In this document: positions 1-8,243 of the stretch, piece after piece
Layout of the letters: every line of letters starts with the position of its first letter
Numbering within the stretch: the first letter of the stretch is position 1
Assembly: GCA_032718475.1 (NCBI GenBank)
Contig: JAUCBJ010005228.1
Coordinates: 1-26,560, forward strand
DNA length: 26,560 bases
Source of the DNA: Nemertoderma westbladi
Taxonomy: Eukaryota; Xenacoelomorpha; Nemertodermatida; Nemertodermatidae
Reading direction: 5' to 3'
Program-made: the position numbers and the translations under genes
The notes under the pieces: generated by a model
What the model saw: the letters and a program-made list of their open reading frames with translations, nothing else
The model's database searches: none
Told to the model about the DNA's origin: nothing

Positions 1-116
1 GATACTAATATCAATGCAATAGCAGTACGGTAAGTTGACTTCACTACAATTGATTATATTAGCCAGTTTGCTAATATAATATTAATATTATTTAATATTT
101 AATTTATTTAATTGCT

Positions 117-362
117 CTAAAAGACACCGACGAAATATTATAAAATTAACAGATTCAAAATCAGGTTGATTGAAATTCTCGATAAATGCTATAATTTGGT
201 CTGGGCATTTTTTATAATATATATAGCATTATTATAAATAGTATTACTAATTTATTTAGTAATTTTAAGAAAAAGACACGAGCAAAATATTTTAAAAATA
301 TCAGGGTCGGAACCAGGGTGTTGAAGTATGAAATCAGTTAGTTTGGGCATTTTTATTTTATA
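117..362. repeat. Diverged direct repeat pair in AT-rich DNA
   Basis: Two related stretches lie about 150 bp apart (roughly 117-218 and 269-362). Both run from an AAAAGACAC-like start through an AAATATT-rich part to a TTGGTCTGGGCATTTTT / AGTTTGGGCATTTTT end. They are diverged, so this is probably an old tandem duplication. No convincing gene was seen in 1-780. Confidence 0.45.
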
Positions 363-426
363 AAACGTTGGTTCAGCCCCACCGTGCCACCCTCCACCCC
401 ATTTTTGTGCAAGGAAACAACACTTA

Positions 427-465
427 TAATGCTCTCTGACATGTCTGGTGTGTTTCAAAAGTCAC
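427..465. repeat. Dispersed repeat, copy A (partner at 2104-2142)
   Basis: The stretch contains a TAATGCTCTCTG...TCTGGTGTGTTTCAAAAG pattern that matches 2104-2142 with few differences. The two copies lie about 1.7 kb apart in the same orientation and flank the first LINE fragment and the minisatellite. They could be pieces of one older repeat family. Confidence 0.4.
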
Positions 466-610
466 TGGGATTGAACAATTGCAATTGGAATACATCTTCA
501 TGGGGTTTTCTTTGTAATTAAGTAGAGCTTTAAAAGTTCAATATTAAATTTTTTATTAAATAATACTTTTTTGTTTTTTTTTGTTAATTTGAGTATTCTG
601 AACACTCGTA

Positions 611-700
611 TTAACTCAGGGTCCTCACACGTTAATTCAGGGCCACCCTTGTTAGCTCAGGGTCCACCCTTGTTAATTCAGAACCATCTCTATTACCTCA
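611..700. repeat. 21-bp tandem repeat
   Basis: Units begin at about 611, 632, 652, 673 and 693, each of the form TTAAYTCAGGGTCCACCCTTG with drift. About four to five copies are visible. No coding function is apparent. Confidence 0.7.
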
Positions 701-779
701 AAAAAATCGAATGAATTTTTTTATATCATAAGGTTTTCTAAGGTGTTGAATTGATTGAAAATGGTTTTAAATAAGTTGC

Positions 780-1398
780 TTGTATATACAATCCGGATCA
801 TGGATCCGGAAGTCAGGTGAGGACCTTCGAATACGTAAGGGAAAGGCATGGGCAGCCTTGAATAGGCTTTCCAGGATTTGGAAGTCACCGAGAATTAAGC
901 GGAAACTTAAGGTCCGGTTATTTAGAGCAGCAGTAGTTCCAGTACTCCTCTATGGGAGTCCATGCTGGGCTCTAACTGCTGAGGACACCAAATCTCTGGA
1001 TGGCACATTCACAAGAATGCTACGCCGGGTTCATTGTGTCAAGTTCAATGCACACATCTCCAACCAGACACTATATAACATTGGAGGTGTCTTATTGGTT
1101 CCCCCAAGCTTGACACTAGAACAAAATCGCCTCCGCTTTGCAGGACATTGCTTTCGCCATGAGGACCAGCCAGTGCATAATCTTGTACTTTGGCAGCCTC
1201 ATGGAGTGAATAAGCATGGTGGACAGCCCATGACTTTCTTGAGACGCATCTTAAAGGACACTGGCCTTGAAGATGCGGATGATCTTTCAAATGTCATGGG
1301 TGATAGGGAGTTGTGGCGGTGCAATTTTGTCGATAAGCCGGCACAGCATTCTTAAAAATGCAGCTGCAATGCAGCATGCCGATCCTAGTAGTAGTAAT
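780..1398 (+). mobile_element. LINE 3' fragment (RTE-like, reverse transcriptase C-terminal part)
   Basis: A reading frame of about 190 codons ending at 1355 matches the C-terminal part of the LINE at 2434-4743. Shared landmarks in order are GSWI, the KAWAAL/KAWVAL segment, IWKS, LLYGS.CW / FLYGGETW, LRFAGHC / LRFSGHC and WQPHG / WQPTHG. It therefore covers the region after the RT palm; endonuclease and palm are absent, so the copy is strongly 5'-truncated. After the stop, a short tail with repeated TAG occurs at 1385-1395, like the tail of the larger copy. The two copies are diverged, so this is a separate, old insertion of a related family. The RTE assignment is tentative; the LINE assignment is firm. 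Confidence 0.8.
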
Positions 1399-1420
1399 AC
1401 CATTTTGTGTGATGTGTTAT

Positions 1421-1880
1421 GTTACCAATTTCAGACGCGGGTTACCAATTTCAGTCCCCGATTACCAATTCAAGTGACTGGTTACCAATTTCAGTCCCCG
1501 GTTACCAATTTCAGTCCGTGATTACCAATTCAAGTGACTGGTTACCAATTTCAGTCACTGGTTTCCAATTCAGTTTCTGGTTTCAAATTTCAGTCCCCGG
1601 TTACCGATTTCAGTTTCTGATTTCCAATTTCAGTCCCAGGTTACCAATTTCAGTCACTGGTTACAAATTTCAGTCACTGGTTACCAATTTCAGTCGCCGG
1701 TTACCAATTTCAGTCCCAGGTTACCAATTTCAGTCACCGGTTACAAATTTCAGTCACTGGTTACCAATTTCAGTCGCCAGTTACCAATTTTAGTCCCCGG
1801 TTACTAATTTCAGTTTCCAATCTCTAGTTACCAATTCAATTTCCGGTTACCAATTTCAGACCCCAGTTACCCAACCCCAG
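1421..1880. repeat. 20-21-bp minisatellite (GTTACCAATTTCAGTCNCYG)
   Basis: About 20 tandem copies of a unit close to GTTACCAATTTCAGTCCCCG run head to tail. Variation is concentrated in the last five bases (CCCCG, CACTG, CGCCG, CCAGG). The array stays open in one frame because some units are 21 bp, but the resulting peptide is simply the repeat and is not called as a gene. Confidence 0.9.
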
Positions 1881-1924
1881 CTATAGTATATGGTTACCCC
1901 GACCCTTCCACCCCAAAATACCAA

Positions 1925-1940
1925 CCCCCCCCCCCCCCCC
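1925..1940. repeat. Poly-C tract (16 C) within a C/A-rich run
   Basis: Sixteen consecutive C residues are followed by further C/A-rich sequence to about 1956. It is one of five long G or C homopolymers in the window. Confidence 0.9.
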
Positions 1941-2103
1941 ACCCCCACCAAAAAATGTTTCATTTAAAATATATTTACAATAACTAATTGTTGTGGAATA
2001 CTATATATATTATTATTGATGACTACTGATTCGTATGCATGGTTGAAATTTTGCACATAATTTCAAGAAGAATTCACTTTAGTGCAAAGAATTATAATTT
2101 ATA

Positions 2104-2142
2104 TAATGTTCTCTGGTATCTCTGGTGTGTTCCAAAAGACCT
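2104..2142. repeat. Dispersed repeat, copy B (partner at 427-465)
   Basis: The TAATGTTCTCTGGTATCTCTG / GGTGTGTTCCAAAAG stretch matches 427-465 in the same orientation. Confidence 0.4.
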
Positions 2143-2219
2143 CCACTTCCACCAGCTTAGGGTTATGTGTTACTTCCACAAATAATAATACACAAGTAAT
2201 ATAAATTGGGGGGGGTCTA

Positions 2220-2253
2220 TGCGCCTGTCGATTTATACGAATCGACAGGCGCA
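2220..2253. repeat. Perfect 14-bp inverted repeat (hairpin), 6-nt loop
   Basis: TGCGCCTGTCGATT is followed by the loop TATACG and then the exact reverse complement AATCGACAGGCGCA. It lies in otherwise AT-rich DNA just after a run of eight G. GC-rich arms of this perfection are unlikely by chance at any given position. No gene is adjacent, so its role is unknown. Confidence 0.9.
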
Positions 2254-2419
2254 ACAAAAGTATTTGGAATATTATGCCCATGTATACTAATATATGTAAG
2301 CCTTCAAGTATAAACAAAACTGACCTTAACAAAATCAAGGTAGGCATTTGTTATTTTCCATCAGCAACATGGGCTTTAACTTTTACCTTTAGCATGGGAT
2401 TAATAATACTGTAATATTC

Positions 2420-4753
2420 TAGAACAATACCACATGGCCAACGCCGTCGGCCATGCACTCGCACGGCGCAAATGCTCTATTTGCGCTCTCCACCTGGATT
2501 ACATCCTTATAAACAAAAAGTGGAGAAACAGCATGGTCAACTGCGAGGCATACATCTCGTTCAACCTAATTGGTTCGGACCACAGAATTGTGACTGTAGA
2601 GATAAGACTCAGTTTGAGAGCCATCAAACCCAGGACAAGCAAGCAAATCAACTATGACTGGGAGAAACTCAGAACTGACAATGCTGTAAAGGATGCTTAT
2701 ACAGTAGAAGTTCAAAACCGCTTTGAAGCACTTTAGTCAATGGATGAAGACCAATCCACCGATTCAATATACCACAATATAATAACAGCCCACAAGGAAT
2801 CAGCTAAGAGGCATATACCCCAGAAACCCAAACGAAAACAGTATGTGCCATGGCAAAACTCCGAGGTTACTTGTAAGAGAGAAGATCTCAAGATAGCCTA
2901 CAAAGATAAAACCAAACAACCAACAACTGAAAACATTAACAAGGTTGAGAAAGCTAAGGACGATCTTAAATTGGCGTACAACATCAGCCAGGAAAAGTAC
3001 ATACAGGATAAAACTGAAGTAATTACAACTGCTCACATACAGCAACAATCAAGACTTACCTGGCAAACTGTAAATGAGGTATCTGGTCGGAAAAGTTGTG
3101 CAAAGGGGCGCCTCCAGGCCGATAGTCCTGAAGAACGTGTTGGGAAGTGGAAAAATCACTTCAGCAACTTGCTTGGGCAGCCACCAAACATCGACGTCAG
3201 CCCTACAAGGAAAATATATGACAAGACACTACCTATAGAAACAGGGGACTTCACACCTGCCGAACTCCAAAGAAGCATTAAAAGCATGTCCAATAATAAA
3301 GCGAGTGGATTAGATGAAATCCCAGCGGAGGTATGGAAAACCGGAGTGCTAAACAGACCATTATTGAATGTTTGCAACCGGATGTTAAAAGGGGAAAAGC
3401 CACCACCAATTTGGACTAAAGGTCAACTAAAGCCTCTCCCCAAGAAAGGAGACCTCGGCATACCAACAAACTATTGTGGGATCTGTCTGCTTGTGGTAGC
3501 AGCCAAAATATACAATAAAATGATTCTATATAGGATAAGGCCTCACATAGAGAAACTACTGCGTAAGAGACAAAACGGATTTCGACCAAGTAGATCAACA
3601 ATAGCTCAGATACTTGCACTACGGAGACCGATTGAAGGAATTAAGTCAAAGAATCTCCCCGCAGTCATGACTTTTGTGGACTTCAAGAAGGCATTCGACT
3701 CCATCCATAGAGGTAAACTGCTTGAAATCCTAAGAGCTTATGGAATACCAGAAGTAATTGTTGCTGGCATTGGATTGTTATATTGTGACACAGAAGCGCA
3801 GGTACTCTCACCAGATGGTGAAACTGAGTTTTTCTCAATCCTGGCTGGCGTACTGCAAGGTGACACATTAGCACCATTACTATTTGTAATTGTGCTGGAT
3901 TACGCAATGAGGACGGCCACAAAGGGTGAAGATCTGGGATTCACACTTCAAGAACGCAGAAGTAGTAGATATCCGGCAACTTCAGTCACAGACACCGACT
4001 TTGCGGATGACATCGCCCTGCTCTCTAATACGCTAGCAGATGCACAGCTTCTACTAAATAAAGTGGAGAGGGCTGCTAAGGAGGTTGGATTGCATATAAA
4101 TGCTACAAAGACCGAATTCATGACCTTTAATGTTGATGGGAACTTGACAACCATTGATAATAATCAACTAAGGAAGGTCGATGACTTCCAGTACCTTGGA
4201 TCATGGATAGAGAGTAGCAAAAAGGACATAGAAGTTAGGAAAGCAAAGGCTTGGGTAGCTCTATAAAAAATGGATACCATCTGGAAATCAGATCTCTCCA
4301 GGCACCTGAAGACTAAGTTCTTTCGAGCCACAGTGGAAAGTGTATTTTTATACGGGGGTGAGACCTGGACACTGACCAAATCACTTGAACAACGAATTGA
4401 TGGTTGCTACACAAGACTACTAAGGGCAGCCCTAAACATCAGCTGGAGACAACACATGACAAACGCCGAGCTTTATGGTACAATACCACCTGTATCAACC
4501 ACCCTCCGTGAACGCAGATTAAGATTCAGTGGGCACTGCTGGCGAAGTAAAGACGAGGTCATAGCAGATCTACTTTTCTGGCAACCAACTCATGGAAAGC
4601 GTAGTCGTGGACGACCGGCCATAACATATGTAGATCAACTTGAAATGCATACTGAACTTGGGAGAAACGAAATTGCGACAACTATGGAGAATCGGGAAGC
4701 CTGGAAGGATCTCATTTCCACTGTCCGAGTTCGCTCGACCTAGTAGTAGTAGT
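2420..4753 (+). mobile_element. 5'-truncated LINE with TAG-repeat 3' tail
   Basis: The element starts abruptly inside the endonuclease domain and ends immediately after its stop codon with TAGTAGTAGTAGT (4741-4753). Short microsatellite tails in place of poly-A are typical of RTE-like elements. It abuts, with no spacer, the left arm of the inverted duplication at 4753. I found no clear target-site duplication, and the exact 5' end is uncertain. Confidence 0.8.
2434..4743 (+). pseudogene. LINE ORF2 remnant: endonuclease C-terminus + reverse transcriptase (RTE-like)
   Basis: One reading frame runs across the region, broken only by in-frame TAG at 2734-2736 and TAA at 4264-4266. The first piece holds the end of an AP-endonuclease domain: DYILIN at about residues 22-27 and the SDHR active-site motif at 48-51. 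The middle piece holds the RT: motif A FVDFKKAFDS (Asp encoded near 3679), the LAGVLQGDTLAP block, and motif C FADD (near 4000-4011). The last piece holds the post-RT region with GHCWR and WQPTHGKRSRGRP. The second stop aligns with an Asn codon in the fragment at 780-1355, so it is a mutation and not a domain boundary. The protein lacks the endonuclease N-terminus. A functional element is excluded by the stops. RTE clade is inferred from the RT style and the simple 3' tail. Confidence 0.9.
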
Positions 4754-5075
4754 ACTTTTGGGTATATCACTAACATTAATAATAAAATAAACATTGCAGT
4801 CGCGAGCGGAGTTATGGCTGATTCTAAGAAGGTTATTGTTTCCATGAGAGATTCACTTTTACTCACAAGGAATGAACTGCTTACAATTTCATGGCTCGAT
4901 TCATCTAACGATGACCCTGCATGCATCTCTCACGAAGAGGTTGACTATGAAGAAATAATTTCAGAACGAATAAAGATTTATACTGCCTATAACTGTGACA
5001 CATTAGAAATTTCCAATAAACGCTATGTCTATGCATTCTCTATTGATGATACAGATTGCACGCGGGAAGCACTTT
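4753..5075 (+). repeat. Inverted duplication, left arm
   Basis: About 323 bp match the reverse complement of 6068-6389 closely. Both arms encode nearly the same peptide, containing [27 protein letters not shown] and SIDDTD. The left arm starts exactly at the LINE tail and continues past 5075 with sequence not found in the other arm. Confidence 0.9.
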
Positions 5076-5152
5076 CCAAACTACAATCACTAACTAATGA
5101 GAATGATTACTTACCAAAGCAACTAACACTTCCTAGTCACCGGTGTCTATGA
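4754..5152 (+). pseudogene. Unrecognised coding segment, plus-strand copy
   Basis: An open stretch of about 130 codons reads from the LINE junction to a TGA at 5150-5152. The first ~107 codons match the minus-strand copy at 6068-6389; the last ~25 codons are unique here. The copies differ at only a few residues, mostly single substitutions with no frame break, which suggests the segment was coding before duplication. No ATG is available at the duplicated start, so it is a truncated piece. I do not recognise the family; there are no obvious membrane segments or zinc motifs. It may be an exon of a host gene or part of an unlisted repeat. Confidence 0.45.
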
Positions 5153-5590
5153 AAGGAGAGCCACCACAAAGTCAGAAAAGTTGGTTATTAATTGTCGAGA
5201 TCCTATTATGTGGAACTCTCGTACAGTATTTGCACGCGCAGGACGAAGCTGATGAAATTTATTTGTTTGTTTGACTTCCTTCTTATGTTATTATTAGGAC
5301 TATTTATCCGCAATAATTATTACTATTAGGTCTATTTATTCATGAAATTTCTATAATATATTTCAGAAAATTACTCGCCTAAGAAATATTTTTTAAAACT
5401 TTAAATAAGGGTTAAGTTATATTGTAAAGTTAAGAAGAGCGAACCCAAGGACTAGTCTCTTGGCTCATAAGACAGCGCACTATCTCCCAAATGTAGATAT
5501 ACTCACTCATCAAGTTATCCAATGCAAACCAGATTCCCCTTCAGCATCTAAAGAATGGCTTTAGCCTGTACTGTTAAACCTCAATACTAT
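5153..5590. other. No gene seen
   Basis: AT-rich sequence with no supported ORF, RNA gene or repeat, lying between the left arm and the hexamer satellite. Confidence 0.6.
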
Positions 5591-5594
5591 ACCA

Positions 5595-5724
5595 CCCTCA
5601 CCCTCGCCCTCGCCCTCGCCCTCGCCCTCGCCCTCGCCCTCGCCCTCGCCCTCGCCCTCGCCCTCGCCCTCGCCCTCGCCCTCGCCCTCGCCCTCGCCCT
5701 CGCCCTCGCCCTCGCCCTCAGCCT

Positions 5725-5823
<99 letters not shown>

Positions 5824-5830
5824 CCCCCCC

Positions 5831-5867
<37 letters not shown>

Positions 5868-5944
5868 CCTTGCCCTCGCCCTCACCCTCACCCTCAGACT
5901 CACCCCCACCCTCACCCTCAGCCTCACCCTCAGCCTCACCCTCT

Positions 5945-6039
<95 letters not shown>

Positions 6040-6057
6040 GCCCTCACCCTCGCCCTC
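5595..6057. repeat. CCCTCG/CCCTCA hexamer satellite
   Basis: A block of about 19 perfect CCCTCG units (5601-5714) switches through CCCTCA-GCCTCA to 16 CCCTCA units (5727-5822). An 11-C run follows, then mixed and again CCCTCA-dominated units up to a CG-rich end. The opposite strand reads TGAGGG/CGAGGG, a one-base variant of the animal telomere unit TTAGGG. Open frames across it are artefacts of the repeat. Confidence 0.95.
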
Positions 6058-6067
6058 GCGCGCGTGC

Positions 6068-6389
6068 AAGTGCTTCCCGCGCGCAATCTGTATCATCAAT
6101 AGAGAATGCATAGACATAGCGTTGATCGGAAATTTCTAATGTGTCACAGTTATAGTCAGTATAAATCTTTATTCGTTCTGAAATTATTTCTTCATAGTCA
6201 ACCTCTTCGTGAGAGATGCATGCAGGGTCTTCTTTAGATGAATCGAGCCATGAAATTTTAAGCAGTTCATTCCTTGTGAGTAAAAGTGAATCTCTCATGG
6301 AAACAATAACCTTCTTAGAATCAGCCCTAACTCCGATCGCGACTGCAATGTTTATTTTATTATTAATGTTAGTGATATACCCAAAAGTA
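6068..6389 (-). repeat. Inverted duplication, right arm
   Basis: Near-identical reverse complement of 4753-5075. Its satellite-side end (around 6068) follows the hexamer array directly. On the other side it continues into about 200 bp of coding-like sequence that is missing from the left arm, where the LINE sits. Confidence 0.9.
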
Positions 6390-6590
6390 GAATCATTGAA
6401 AGAAATATATTTATTTGATACTAAATTAGTAAGTGAAATTGGCTTGAGGCAAGATCGACAAATATTTAAATAATGTTGTAGTAGAGCAGCTGTAGTGTCT
6501 GAGATGGTTACCCAGGTCCCCTCTTCTATATCTTCGAGTTTTATTAAATCGATTGCTTTCAAGAGGGAAGTTTTCGAATAACGAGCAACC
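6068..6590 (-). CDS. Unrecognised coding exon, minus-strand copy
   Basis: The minus strand is open from about 6590 into the satellite (an ATG lies at 6560-6562). At 6591-6610 it is preceded by a pyrimidine-containing stretch ending in TTACAG, a plausible splice acceptor, so the ATG may not be the true start. The peptide contains [18 protein letters not shown] near its start, then the segment shared with the left arm. The reading frame runs on into the satellite, so the 3' end of the original exon is lost. Family unknown; I cannot assign a function. The partial identity of the two inverted copies supports a real, once-constrained coding segment. Confidence 0.4.
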
Positions 6591-6649
6591 CTGTAATTGA
6601 AGCCAAAATAATAAGTTTTTCTGTTGCTATAGAAACTAGTTATTTAATT

Positions 6650-7037
6650 TAAATGCTCAATAACAGTTACTACATCATATCCAAACATCTTGAAGAAACG
6701 ACTTTCATCCTGAATGATGTGAATCGAGGCATTCCAAATGAGAAGTAGAATGGAGTTTGAAACATTATGAAAATCAAACAGACACTCCAGCAAAAAAGGA
6801 AGCTTTGAGAGTTGACATATCAAGGAGCTTGTTCGCAGATTCTTGTGTTACATTGTCGTGGATATATTCAACAATCGTTGGAGGTATTACAATTGTTTCT
6901 GATGAGGTTGTTAGATTAAACATTATTTTGTTCTTCATTTTTTTAAGTTTGAAACCGTGGTTGGAGGAATTAAGTTTATTATCATAGTTTGTTCTTTTCT
7001 TTGGTAGTGTCCATCGTGAAGATTGTAGCAGGCACGG
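6650..7037 (-). pseudogene. Unrecognised coding-like region interrupted by a BEL element
   Basis: Two overlapping minus-strand frames look protein-like. One contains IVEYIHDNVTQESANKLLDM and stops at about 6774. The frame one base over contains LLLIWNASIHIIQDESRFFK and GYDVVTVIEHLN, ending at about 6648. Either a single frameshift near 6775-6830 broke one gene or there is an unseen splice. A possible short intron (GT at about 6670-6673, acceptor at 6591) would link this to the exon at 6068-6590. The upstream part runs into the retrotransposon LTR at 7038. No family recognised. Confidence 0.3.
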
Positions 7038-7472
7038 TGTTGGCGTTATTCCCGACACCATGGGGGAAAAACGCCGATGCTGGAGGCGGAATTTTCAGAC
7101 CACCGGATTTCGGCCAGTCACCGGATATTGGGAGTGGAGAAGGAGTACTTTCTTAAATGCAAGATTGCGATTGAGAAAACGTTGCATTGGTTGGATATAA
7201 TCTTTTAATGTAACCTTGATCGAATCTCATTGAATCTTGAACATTGAACGCCAAATAATGTAGCCTTTTCTACAGTTGAGCCCTGATTGAGAATAAGTTG
7301 GGCTTCCCCACACCAATATACACCAAATATTCACAATAATATACGACAATTTATATTCCTACAGTACATTATTTAATTACCCACTGTTCGCTTTAGATTT
7401 TAACCTAACTAATGTTCCCCATTTTCCCTCGGTCCTAGTCTCGGTACCATAGTGTCGGTGTCGGTCGACCCT

Positions 7473-7970
7473 GTTGCGTGTCCGTCCCACCCTTCCCGAA
7501 CCCTGAAGGGATCGGTCATCAGGAAAGTGGTACGGCTTGGTTAAGGGTCGGTAAGTCGGTAGACCCGGTTGCGTATCCGTCCCACCCTTCCCGAACCCCG
7601 AAGGGATCGGTCATCAGGAAAGCAGTATGGCTTGGCTAGAGGTCTGTCGAGTCGGTGGACCCGTTTGCTTGTCCGTCCCACCCTTCCCGAACCCCGAAGG
7701 GATCGGTCATCAGGAAAGCGGTACGGCTTGGCTAGGGGTCCGTCGGTTCATCACAGGGACCCAACCACCTAAGCTTTCCGAATCCTTTTCAGGCTCGTAA
7801 TCGCTTCAGTAGCCGAGAAGCTGCTCCGAACTGTCGGTAGGCCAGTGGAGTCTGGTCCTTTGTCTTTCGACCCCGTTGCGTGTCTGTCCCACCCTTCCCG
7901 AACCCCGAAGGGATTGGTCATCAGGAAAGCGGTACGGCTTGGCAAGGGGTCTGTCAGCCCGTCGTGAGTC
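7473..7970. repeat. 95-bp repeat inside the 3' LTR
   Basis: Units start near 7473, 7568 and 7663, with a fourth partial one at about 7874 after unrelated LTR sequence. Each contains CCCTTCCCGAACCCCGAAGGG-type sequence (a CCCTTC/GAAGGG stem) followed by ATCGGTCATCAGGAAAG and a CGGTACGGCTTGG block. The other LTR has the same layout. Confidence 0.88.
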
Positions 7971-8243
7971 CCAACTGTTGGTAGTTTTCCGAGTCCTTGT
8001 TCAGGCTCGTACTATCGCCGGTCGTGGAACCCACTCCAGGAAGGCAGTCCTCGTTGAACCCTTCCTCCGTTTAGTCGGTCAACCCGTCGCAAGTCCCTGG
8101 CATAGTCGGCAAGCTTTCCGAGTCCATATTCAGGCTCGTAATAACTGCCGGTGACCAGGGACCTCTAAGGATCTGTCTGTCGATTCCCGTCGCAAATCCC
8201 TGACACAATCAGCAGACTTTCCGAGTCCTTATTCAGGCTCGTA
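7774..8243. repeat. Dispersed hairpin motif, four copies in the 3' LTR
   Basis: Copies lie at about 7774-7800, 7986-8010, 8114-8140 and 8216-8243. The core on the plus strand is CGAGTCCTTATTCAGGCTCG, able to pair CGAG(t)CCT with AGGCTCG. Loop bases vary while the arms are kept, except one A in the first copy. Flanking TTTCC and TAA are often shared. Confidence 0.85.

Noticed and set aside
1419-1793. 124-codon frame over the minisatellite
   Set aside because: It is the 20-21-bp unit translated; no start context or non-repeat domain supports a protein.
5555-6139. Long open frames across the hexamer satellite on both strands (LALALA, PSPSPS, GEGEGE, VRVRVR)
   Set aside because: A 6-bp repeat without stop words is open in all frames; there is no independent sign of coding.
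7569-8154. Plus-strand frames in the 3' LTR and their mirrors in the 5' LTR
   Set aside because: They follow the 95-bp LTR repeat and have no conserved domain.
7473-8243. CRISPR-like array from the spaced repeats in the LTR
   Set aside because: Units are part of an LTR, spacers are not unique between the LTRs, and the context is eukaryotic.
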